NCBI GenBank assembly: GCA_937917475.1
Contig: CALDNF010000031.1
Location: 1-8,118, forward strand
Length of the DNA stretch: 8,118 nucleotides
Direction: 5' to 3'
Source of the DNA: an uncultured Faecalibacterium sp.
Lineage (GTDB): Bacteria; Bacillota; Clostridia; Oscillospirales; Ruminococcaceae
In this document: in pieces, positions 1 through 6,144 of the stretch
Layout of the letters: every line of letters starts with the position of its first letter
Numbering within the stretch: the stretch's first letter is position 1
The notes under the pieces: model-generated
Told to the model about the DNA's origin: nothing
The model's input: the letters and a program-made list of their open reading frames with translations, nothing else
Databases searched by the model: none
Program-made: the position numbers and the translations under genes

Positions 1-1933
1 CCTGTTCGAGGTCGATACCGTCCAGAGCGTGCTGCACCATGTGGAGCACCTGTCCGGCAAGACCTACAAGCAGGACGACAAGACCGACATCTCCATCCGT
101 GTCATCACCGACCACATCCGCAGCTGCACCTTCATGGTGTCGGACGGCATCCTGCCCTCCAACGAGGGCCGGGGCTATGTGCTCCGCCGTCTGCTCCGCC
201 GTGCTGCCCGCCATGGCCGGATGCTGGGCATCAACCGCCCCTTCCTGGTGGAGCTGGTGGAGACTGTTATCCAGTCCAGCGAGTCCGCTTATCCCGAGCT
301 GCGTGAGCACGATGCCTACATCAAGAAGGTCATCGGCACCGAGGAAGCAAACTTTGCCCGCACCATCGATGCCGGCATGAACATCCTGTCCAACATGATC
401 GATGGCCTTGAGAAGGCACATGAGCACCTGCTGAAGGGTCTGGACGTGTTCAAGCTGAACGACACCTTTGGCTTCCCGCTGGATCTGACCAAGGAGATCG
501 CTGCCGAGCAGGGCATTGAGATCGACGAGGACGGCTTCCATGCTGAGATGAAGAAGCAGAAGGAGCGTGCCCGTGCCGAGCGTCTGAAGAAGAACATCTC
601 CGGCTGGAGCGAGGACCTGTTCGGCGGTCTGACCGCTGAGCCCACGGTGTTCACCGGCTATGAGACCCTGAACACGGATGCTGTGGTGGTGGCTCTGAGC
701 GATGAGGAGACCCTCACCGACGCCATCTCCACCGACGATCAGGCCAAGGAAGGCGTGCTGGTGGTTCTGGACAAGACCCCCTTCTACGCTGAGATGGGCG
801 GTCAGGCCGCAGACCACGGCGTGATCACCGGTGCCGAGTGCGTTCTGCGTGTGCTGGATGTCAAGAAGACTCCCAAGGGCTACTACGTCCATACCTGCGT
901 GCTGGAAAGCGGCATCGTCAAGGTGGGCGACCATCTGACTGCAAAGGTCGATAAGGAATACCGGATGGCCATTGCCCGCAACCACACCGCAACCCACCTG
1001 CTGCAGGCTGCTCTGCGTGAAGTTCTGGGCGACCATGTCCATCAGGCAGGCTCCTATCAGGATGCAGAGATCACTCACTTCGATTTCACCCACTTCAGCG
1101 CAGTGACCCCCGAGGAGCTGGCCAAGGTGCAGAAGATCGTCAACGACAAGATCTACGATTCGATGAATGTCACCGTCAAGGAGATGCCCATTGAGGAAGC
1201 CAAGAAGCTGGGTGCAATGGCTCTGTTTGGTGAGAAGTACGGCAAGGTGGTCCGTGTTGTGGACATCGAAGGCTGGTCCACCGAGTTCTGCGGCGGCACC
1301 CATGTCAAGAACACCGCTCAGATCGGCGGCTTCAAGATCGTCAGTGAGTCCTCTGTGGCGGCCGGTATCCGCCGCATTGAGGCTGTCACCGGCCGCAACC
1401 TGCTGATCCGTGCAAATCTGCAGGAGGCAATGCTGCATCAGGTGGCAGACACCCTCAAGGCCAATAATGTCACCGGCCTGCCCCTCCGTGCTGAGGCTGT
1501 CATGGCAGAGAACAAGGCCATGAGCCGTGAGCTGGATGAGCTCAAAGCAAAGATCGCTGCTTCCAAGGTGTCCAGCCTGTTTGACAACGCTGAGGAAGTG
1601 AACGGCGTGAAGATCGCTTCTGCATACTTCACCGGTACCTCCGGTGATACCCTGCGTGGTATGTGCGACAGCATCCGGGATAAGGCCGTAAAGCCTGTTG
1701 TGGCCGTTCTGGTGGGCAAGGCTGAGGACAAGATCACCATGGCCGTTACCGTGAACAAGCTGGCACAGGACAAGGGCCTGAAGGCCGGTGTGCTGGTCAA
1801 GGAGATCAGTGCGCTCGCCGGCGGCAAGGGCGGCGGCAAGCCCGACTTTGCAATGGCTGGCCTGAAGGATGAGACCAAGATCGATGAAGCTCTGGCCGCA
1901 GTCAAGGGCATCGTTGAAAAATATCTGGGCTGA
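1..1933 (+). CDS. alaS: Alanyl-tRNA synthetase, 3' part (5' end cut by window edge)
   Basis: This enzyme charges tRNA-Ala with alanine in the cytoplasm and clears mischarged Ser/Gly-tRNA-Ala. The frame is open from base 2 with no stop, so the gene runs in from the left. About 643 residues are visible against a usual 870-880, so the N-terminal class II catalytic core (roughly 230 residues) is outside. Visible in order: the end of the aminoacylation region and the helical tRNA-recognition domain, with the conserved stretch LPSNEGRGYVLRRLLRRAARHG (near residues 51-72) split here as LPSNEGRGY then VLRRLLRRAARHG; the beta-barrel/editing domain with HTATH (near 328-332) and CGGTH (near 430-434), which supply the four zinc/editing ligands; a short coiled linker; and the C-terminal DHHA1-type domain with the glycine-rich GGKGGGKP (near 607). 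All editing residues are present, so proofreading should be intact. Stop TGA is at 1931-1933. GTG at 29 is an internal Val codon, not the start. Confidence 0.98.
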   Translation, partial: LFEVDTVQSVLHHVEHLSGKTYKQDDKTDISIRVITDHIRSCTFMVSDGILPSNEGRGYVLRRLLRRAARHGRMLGINRPFLVELVETVIQSSESAYPELREHDAYIKKVIGTEEANFARTIDAGMNILSNMIDGLEKAHEHLLKGLDVFKLNDTFGFPLDLTKEIAAEQGIEIDEDGFHAEMKKQKERARAERLKKNISGWSEDLFGGLTAEPTVFTGYETLNTDAVVVALSDEETLTDAISTDDQAKEGVLVVLDKTPFYAEMGGQAADHGVITGAECVLRVLDVKKTPKGYYVHTCVLESGIVKVGDHLTAKVDKEYRMAIARNHTATHLLQAALREVLGDHVHQAGSYQDAEITHFDFTHFSAVTPEELAKVQKIVNDKIYDSMNVTVKEMPIEEAKKLGAMALFGEKYGKVVRVVDIEGWSTEFCGGTHVKNTAQIGGFKIVSESSVAAGIRRIEAVTGRNLLIRANLQEAMLHQVADTLKANNVTGLPLRAEAVMAENKAMSRELDELKAKIAASKVSSLFDNAEEVNGVKIASAYFTGTSGDTLRGMCDSIRDKAVKPVVAVLVGKAEDKITMAVTVNKLAQDKGLKAGVLVKEISALAGGKGGGKPDFAMAGLKDETKIDEALAAVKGIVEKYLG

Positions 1934-1972
1934 TCCAGTGCAAAGCCCGGCAAGCTGAAGAGCCCGCAGGGC
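1925..1972 (+). other. Possible alternative hairpins at the alaS 3' end
   Basis: CTGGGCT (1925-1931), overlapping the alaS stop codon, can pair with AGCCCGG (1944-1950) with one G-U pair and a 12-base loop. A second small hairpin, GCCC-GCA-GGGC, lies at 1962-1972. The GCCC and GGGC blocks could also pair crosswise. Neither stem is followed by a T-run on the plus strand (the bases after are A-rich), so I do not call a terminator. It may be an mRNA 3' structure or chance in GC-rich sequence. Confidence 0.25.
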
Positions 1973-1986
1973 AAAAAATAAATTTT

Positions 1987-1994
1987 GAGAGGAG
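1987..1994 (+). promoter_or_regulatory. Ribosome binding site deciding the HIT gene start
   Basis: GAGAGGAG lies 8 bases before the ATG at 2003. An in-frame TTG at 1985 would give six more residues, but it overlaps this site and has nothing suitable in front of it, so ATG 2003 is preferred. Confidence 0.8.
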
Positions 1995-2002
1995 CAACTC
2001 CG

Positions 2003-2335
2003 ATGGAAGATTGTCTGTTTTGCATGATCGCAGAGGGGAAGATCCCTTCCAAGAAGCTGTATGAGGACGATCAGGTGGTGGCCTTTTACGACATCAACCC
2101 GCAGGCCAAGGTGCATTTTCTGGTCATTCCCCAAAAGCACATTGCCTCGGCCGCTGCGCTGACCGAAGAGGATGGCGCACTGCTGGGTCATGTATTTGCT
2201 GTGATCGCCAAGCTGGCCAAGGAGACCGGCCTGGACAATGGCTATCGTGTCATCTCCAATGTGGGCGAGGATGCGGGCCAGACGGTCAAGCACCTGCATT
2301 TCCATGTTCTTGGCGGCGAAAAGCTGCCCGTCTGA
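2003..2335 (+). CDS. HIT (histidine triad) family protein, HINT branch
   Basis: A 110-residue nucleotide-binding hydrolase of the HINT type. Family members cleave AMP-N bonds (adenosine phosphoramidates, aminoacyl-adenylates) in the cytoplasm. What shows it: CLFC at residues 4-7, the N-terminal zinc-type Cys pair; DINPQAKVHFLVIPQKHI (28-45), the conserved core strand with its histidine near 46; and the catalytic triad HLHFHVLGG (97-105) with H97, H99 and H101, the last expected to attack the alpha phosphate. Length fits the family (105-120). The protein ends soon after the triad (GGEKLPV) and lacks the WPPG-like tail seen in many HINT proteins, a region that contributes to substrate choice in those. 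The gene sits 69 bases after alaS and 30 bases before the PRTase, likely on one transcript. The family is firm; the substrate is unknown. Confidence 0.93.
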   Translation: MEDCLFCMIAEGKIPSKKLYEDDQVVAFYDINPQAKVHFLVIPQKHIASAAALTEEDGALLGHVFAVIAKLAKETGLDNGYRVISNVGEDAGQTVKHLHFHVLGGEKLPV

Positions 2336-2350
2336 TGGTAAAAACAGAAA

Positions 2351-2358
2351 GAAAGGGA
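2351..2358 (+). promoter_or_regulatory. Ribosome binding site of the PRTase gene
   Basis: GAAAGGGA lies 7 bases before ATG 2366, in a purine-rich 30-base gap after the HIT stop codon. No promoter-like hexamers are apparent in the gap, which suggests read-through from the HIT gene. Confidence 0.65.
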
Positions 2359-2365
2359 AATCGTT

Positions 2366-2902
2366 ATGGCAACTTATACTCTGAACGTTGCGGGTCTGAC
2401 CCGTGAGCTGTCCATCTGCAAAGTGAACGACCACATGGACATTGCGGCCTTCATCATGCTGGGCGATGCAGAGCTGACTGTGGCCGCTGCCACGGAGCTG
2501 CTCAAGAAGTGCCCGGAGTTCGATATCCTGCTGACCGCTGAGGCCAAGGGCATCCCTCTGGCCCACGAGATGAGCCGGCAGAGCGGCAAGCCCTATGTCT
2601 GCGCCCGCAAGGGTGTCAAGCTCTATATGAGCGACCCGGTCGTGGTGGAAGACCAGTCCATCACCACCGCCGGCAAGCAGAAGCTGGTCATTGACCGCAA
2701 GGAGCTGGACAAGATGAGCGGCAAGCGTGTGCTGGTGGTGGACGATGTCATCTCCACTGGCGGCTCCCTCAAGGCTCTGGATGCGCTGGCAGAGCAGACC
2801 CAGTGCACCATCGTCGGTCAGGCTGCTGTTCTGGCCGAGGGCGATGCAGCGGAGCGCAAGGATATCATCTTCCTTGAGCCGCTGCCGCTGTTCCTGCACT
2901 AA
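2366..2902 (+). CDS. Phosphoribosyltransferase family protein, adenine PRTase-like
   Basis: A 178-residue type I PRTase fold protein. Such enzymes move ribose-5-phosphate from PRPP to a base; the closest named relative I recognise is adenine phosphoribosyltransferase (Apt: adenine + PRPP to AMP + PPi), which salvages purines. What shows it: AEAKG (58-62), matching the Apt EARG region; ARKGVKL (80-86), matching the base-side RKPGKLP loop but without the PG; and the PRPP-binding loop VLVVDDVISTGGSL (122-135) with the paired Asp residues. Length is near that of Apt (about 170-180). Differences from textbook Apt are the altered base loop, the flexible region 87-105 and VISTGGS in place of LLATGGT, so xanthine/guanine use or a regulatory role (compare the PRTase domain of PurR) cannot be excluded. 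Start ATG has a good site upstream. comEC begins only 6 bases after the stop. Confidence 0.85.
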   Translation: MATYTLNVAGLTRELSICKVNDHMDIAAFIMLGDAELTVAAATELLKKCPEFDILLTAEAKGIPLAHEMSRQSGKPYVCARKGVKLYMSDPVVVEDQSITTAGKQKLVIDRKELDKMSGKRVLVVDDVISTGGSLKALDALAEQTQCTIVGQAAVLAEGDAAERKDIIFLEPLPLFLH

Positions 2903-2905
2903 CTG

Positions 2906-2931
2906 AAAATGCGACGGCCGCTCGGCCTTTT
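2906..2931 (+). promoter_or_regulatory. GC hairpin with T-run over the comEC start: possible attenuator
   Basis: GGCC (2916-2919), loop GCTC, GGCC (2924-2927), then TTTT (2928-2931); an AAAA run (2906-2909) precedes it. This resembles a weak intrinsic terminator and lies across codons 3-8 of comEC. The stem is only 4 base pairs, so it would be leaky at best. It could lower comEC transcription relative to the upstream genes or mask its translation start. Chance is also possible in this GC-rich sequence. Confidence 0.3.
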
Positions 2932-5044
2932 CTGTGCTTCCGTGCTGGGGGCTGAGCTGGTGTGCGCTTTTTTGCCGCAAATGGGGCTTTTGCTGCCGTT
3001 TGCGGCATTTTTTGTTGTGGGCCTGTTCTGGCGCTGGCGGGGCGGCGGAAGCCGTGGTTATGGGCTTTGCCTGATTCTGGGAGCAGCAGTGGGGCTGGCC
3101 TTTACCGCTTCTGCCCGGCAGCAGCTGGCCCGGCTGGAAAATACCTATACAGGGAAAAATGTGGCCCTGACAGCGGAGGTGGAACAGGTGTCGGCGTCTT
3201 ACCTCCCGTATGCGGTCCGGGCGGTGCTGAGGGTGAAAACGGTGGATGGACAAAGCCCGGAAACGACATTGCGGGTGGCCTGTTCAGACCTTCCGGAATG
3301 TGATGCCGGGGATGAGGTGCTGGGATGCTTCCGGCTGGAAGCTGTGCAGGAGGAACAGCAGCTCTCAAGATATGCCGACGGCATTGCGCTGGAAGGGGAG
3401 TACCGCTTTGGATTCCGGCTGTTGGGGCGGGGCGCAAGTTTCCGGGCACGGACCCACCGGCTCCAAAAGAAGCTGAGCGAGGGCCTGCGCAGTGCAGTTC
3501 CGGAACCGCTGGCCGACACCGGAGGGGTGCTGGCTGCTATGGTGGTGGGTGACCGGAGTGCTCTTTCGGCAGACCTCCGGGATGCCTACCGTGCGGCGGG
3601 CCTGTCCCATATCTTTGTGGTCAGCGGGATGCACGTTTCTATCCTCTGTGGGCTGATGGGCGGGCTGACGCTGCCCGAAAAACCGCAGAAACGCCGGGTG
3701 CGCAGCCATTGGAGCCGGAAGGCCGAAGCTCTGTTCCGGGCTGTGCTGGCCCTTCTGCTGGTGGGTGTCACCGGATTTACACCCTCGGTTCAGCGTGCAG
3801 CGGCAGCGGTCTGGGTCAGTGCGCTGGGCGTATGGCTTTTTGCTCCGGCGGATGCTTTGACCTCGCTGGGCATTGCGGGGGTCCTGATGACCTGCACCAA
3901 CAGCTATGCCGTCTGCGATGTGGGCTTTGAGCTCTCCTTTGCTGCCGTGCTGGGCACGCTGGCAGGCGGGGCTGTGTTCCACAGGCTGCGCAGCAGTGCA
4001 GCAGCGGACCGAAAGAAACCGAAACGCATCAGCAGGGCCCGGCGAATCTTCAAAAAGCTGGGCTGGACGGCAGCCGAAAGTTTCTGCATCGCTCTCTGCG
4101 CTTCGGCGGCGACCTTCCCGGTGCTGGTGCTGCGGGGGATGAGTGCAAGCCTTTGGGCATTGCTGTCCAGCGTGGCGGTGCTCTGGCTGGCACAGCCGAT
4201 TCTTCTGTTCGGCCTTGGGGCTGCGGTGCTGAGCCTGATTCCCGCAGCGAGGCCCCTGACCCGGCTGTGCGGTTTGCTTGCTTCCCTCCCGGCAGAAGTG
4301 CTGAACCGCTGGGCGGTTCTGGTCTCCGGCTGGCCCGGGGCACAGCTCTATTTTGAAACGGCCTGTGCAGCGGTTGTCTGCCTTCTGCTGCTTTTCCTTG
4401 GGTGGCTGGCTTACCGCTGGAAGGTGCGGTTCCGGGTGGCTGTACCGGTTCTGCTGATAGTGGTCGTGGTCTCGGTCACGGCAGGAAACTTTCTCAGCCG
4501 GGACGTGGTCCGGGTGGAGCTGACCGGCAGCAAAAACAACCCGGCTGTGGTTATTACACAATCGGATACGGCGGTGGTGCTCTACCGGGGCGGGGACCCC
4601 GAAGCGGTGGAAACGGTGCTGGCCAAGCGTGGTATCCGCTGCCCGGAGCTGGTCATTGACCTGCGGATGAACCCGGAAGCACCCTGTGCGCTGAGTGCCA
4701 AAACAAAACTTGCCGCTGCGCCTCTGCCCCGGCAGTTCCGGCAGAGGTTCCGGTGCGGCCGGGAAGGACAGCTGGATGTAGAACTGCTTCGCACCGGTGA
4801 GGGCTGTCTTGTCCGGGTGCGGGCAGCAGGGCGCAGTCTTGCATCCCTCAGCGGCAGCGTCCGGCTGGCAAAGCCGCTTTCTGCCGACTGGCTGCTGGCT
4901 TCACCCGCCCGGCCCTACAGTGTGCATTATACCCACCTGCTGACCAGCAGCACAAACTACCGCTGGATGCAGGAGGAAGCGGAAAACTGGAAGCCCGCCG
5001 AGGCCCTTCTTCTCCGCCCCGGCGGCGGATACCTCCTTCGCTGA
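2909..5044 (+). CDS. comEC: ComEC/Rec2 family DNA-uptake channel with degenerate nuclease domain
   Basis: A 711-residue integral membrane protein of the ComEC/Rec2 family, which carries single-stranded DNA across the membrane in natural transformation. Order of parts: N-terminal membrane segments (about 5-67; the RRPLGL start is typical of the family and supports ATG 2909); a soluble OB-fold/DUF4131 region (about 70-190); and the Competence core (about 200-530) with the hallmark GLSHIFVVSGMHVSIL (231-246), SVQRA near 293-297 and many hydrophobic helices. A C-terminal segment (about 533-711) sits where the metallo-beta-lactamase-like nuclease domain belongs, but it has no HxHxDH: the aligned stretch reads LVIDLRMNPEAPC (581-593). 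The HHGS-like site reads YTHLLTSST (674-682). Length is slightly below B. subtilis ComEC (about 776). No Shine-Dalgarno is visible, and the start lies 6 bases after the PRTase stop, suggesting translational coupling. comEA is not adjacent. Arg codons are mostly CGG, unlike alaS. Confidence 0.93.
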   Translation: MRRPLGLFCASVLGAELVCAFLPQMGLLLPFAAFFVVGLFWRWRGGGSRGYGLCLILGAAVGLAFTASARQQLARLENTYTGKNVALTAEVEQVSASYLPYAVRAVLRVKTVDGQSPETTLRVACSDLPECDAGDEVLGCFRLEAVQEEQQLSRYADGIALEGEYRFGFRLLGRGASFRARTHRLQKKLSEGLRSAVPEPLADTGGVLAAMVVGDRSALSADLRDAYRAAGLSHIFVVSGMHVSILCGLMGGLTLPEKPQKRRVRSHWSRKAEALFRAVLALLLVGVTGFTPSVQRAAAAVWVSALGVWLFAPADALTSLGIAGVLMTCTNSYAVCDVGFELSFAAVLGTLAGGAVFHRLRSSAAADRKKPKRISRARRIFKKLGWTAAESFCIALCASAATFPVLVLRGMSASLWALLSSVAVLWLAQPILLFGLGAAVLSLIPAARPLTRLCGLLASLPAEVLNRWAVLVSGWPGAQLYFETACAAVVCLLLLFLGWLAYRWKVRFRVAVPVLLIVVVVSVTAGNFLSRDVVRVELTGSKNNPAVVITQSDTAVVLYRGGDPEAVETVLAKRGIRCPELVIDLRMNPEAPCALSAKTKLAAAPLPRQFRQRFRCGREGQLDVELLRTGEGCLVRVRAAGRSLASLSGSVRLAKPLSADWLLASPARPYSVHYTHLLTSSTNYRWMQEEAENWKPAEALLLRPGGGYLLR

Positions 5045-5048
5045 CGGC

Positions 5049-5077
5049 TTTTCAACCGGGGAAGAGTGTGGTACAAT
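5049..5077 (+). promoter_or_regulatory. Predicted SigA-type promoter for holA-rnmV (extended -10)
   Basis: TACAAT at 5072-5077 is preceded by TGG at 5069-5071, giving an extended -10 element. TTTTCA at 5049-5054 is a weak -35 with a 17-base spacer. The site starts 5 bases after the comEC stop codon. Transcription would begin near 5084, leaving a leader of about 30 bases before the TTG start at 5116. Prediction from consensus only. Confidence 0.6.
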
Positions 5078-5098
5078 AAAAAGGAATGGAACCAAACA

Positions 5099-5107
5099 GG
5101 AAGGGGG
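5099..5107 (+). promoter_or_regulatory. Ribosome binding site pointing to the TTG start of holA
   Basis: GGAAGGGGG lies 8 bases before TTG 5116, a normal spacing. The alternative ATG at 5086 has AAAAAGGA directly against it with no spacer and would lie almost at the predicted transcription start, so it is less likely. Confidence 0.7.
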
Positions 5108-5115
5108 CGGACACT

Positions 5116-6144
5116 TTGGCCACCGAAACAAAGCTCCGGCAGCTGGAGGAAAGCGGCTGCCCGGTGTACTATTTTTATTCCAGCGAGCGGTATCTAGTGC
5201 GGCAGGCGGTATCGGCGGCGGTGCGGACGCTGGCGGCAGGAGAGGACGAGGAGACTACCGTGCTGGACGGCAAGACCCCGGAGATCGAGCAGCTCATCAT
5301 GGCGGCGGGCACCATCTCCTTTTTTGGCACCCGCCGTGTGGTGGTGATGCCCGAGATCGACCCTTCGGCCTATAGCGATAAAGATCTGGATGAGCTCTGT
5401 GAAACGCTGGCAAGCCTTGAAAATGCTGTGGCAGTGCTGGGCAGTGTTTTTGAACCGGAGCGGGGCAAGCTGAAGCTGGGCAAACGAGCACAAAAACTGG
5501 TGAACCAGTGCAAGAAGCTGGGGTATACCGAGGAGCTTGCCAAACCTAAACCCTATGAGCTCAAGGTCATGATGATCGACCGGGCCAAGGAGCAGGGAGC
5601 AACCCTGCCGGAGGGTGCAGCGGCGGCTCTGCTGGAACGCTGCGGCGAGGACCCCTTTCTGCTGGAGAACGAAGTGGACAAGCTCTGCGCACTCTCTGGC
5701 TATCAGACGGTCACTGCGGCTATGGTGGCCGAGATGGGCACGGTAAGTCTGGAAGCGGACGTGTTTGAGATGATCCGGATGATCACCGCCAAAAACGCCA
5801 CAGGGGCCTGCAAAAAGCTGCAAGCTCTTCTGCGCCTGCAGCAGGAGCCCATTGCCATTACAGCGGCGATGATCGGCAGTTATGTGGACCTTTACCGGGT
5901 CAAACTGGGAGCTGCAAAACGAAAAAACTACAGCACAGTATTCAAGGATTTCGGCTACAAGGGCAGCGAGTACCGGCTCAAGCGTTCGGCAGAGACGGCA
6001 TCCCACTACACCCTCGGTCAGCTGGAGGCCTGTATGCAGGTGCTGCTGGATCTGGATAAAAGCTTGAAAAGCCAGCCTGTGGACGAGCAGGTGCTGCTGG
6101 AAGCGGCACTCTGCCGTCTGGCTCTGGCGGGGGGCAGCCGATGA
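5116..6144 (+). CDS. holA: DNA polymerase III subunit delta
   Basis: The delta subunit of the clamp loader opens the beta sliding clamp and helps place it on primed DNA during replication. With the TTG start the protein has 342 residues, near the family norm of 330-350 (352 if ATG 5086 is used). Visible: an N-terminal PVYYFYSSERYLVRQ block near 16-30, matching the family's GEExYLxxE pattern; SFFGTRRVVVM near 70-80, the domain I strand; LVNQCKKLGY near 135; the helical linker GEDPFLLENEVDKLCAL near 178-194, a hallmark of HolA; then VFEMIRMITAKN and the C-terminal collar domain ending in LDLDKSLKSQPVDEQ, where the family has D..LKS. The shortened AAA+ fold has no Walker A motif, as expected for delta. 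comEC-holA adjacency is common in Firmicutes, but rpsT, often next, is absent here. The gene overlaps rnmV by ATGA. Confidence 0.93.
   Translation: MATETKLRQLEESGCPVYYFYSSERYLVRQAVSAAVRTLAAGEDEETTVLDGKTPEIEQLIMAAGTISFFGTRRVVVMPEIDPSAYSDKDLDELCETLASLENAVAVLGSVFEPERGKLKLGKRAQKLVNQCKKLGYTEELAKPKPYELKVMMIDRAKEQGATLPEGAAAALLERCGEDPFLLENEVDKLCALSGYQTVTAAMVAEMGTVSLEADVFEMIRMITAKNATGACKKLQALLRLQQEPIAITAAMIGSYVDLYRVKLGAAKRKNYSTVFKDFGYKGSEYRLKRSAETASHYTLGQLEACMQVLLDLDKSLKSQPVDEQVLLEAALCRLALAGGSR

Noticed and set aside
1962..1980. Hairpin followed by an A-rich run as a terminator after alaS
   Set aside because: On the plus strand a terminator needs a T-run after the stem; here it is A-rich, and the stem has only 4 base pairs.
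1985..2002. TTG at 1985 as the HIT gene start
   Set aside because: The TTG lies inside the Shine-Dalgarno region used by ATG 2003, and the six added residues are not typical of HINT proteins.
1438..2052. 204-codon minus-strand frame spanning the alaS end and the HIT gene start
   Set aside because: It crosses two well-supported plus-strand genes and has no ribosome binding site or family signature.
3365..4561. 398-codon open frame on the minus strand opposite comEC
   Set aside because: Its product is rich in Pro, Gln, His and Arg with no domain pattern, no start site signal and no neighbours in its direction. It mirrors the codon bias of comEC, whose plus-strand product has clear family motifs.
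5194..6006. 270-codon open frame on the minus strand opposite holA
   Set aside because: Composition is His/Leu/Gln-rich without recognisable motifs, and the plus-strand frame encodes a clear HolA. Read as an antisense shadow.
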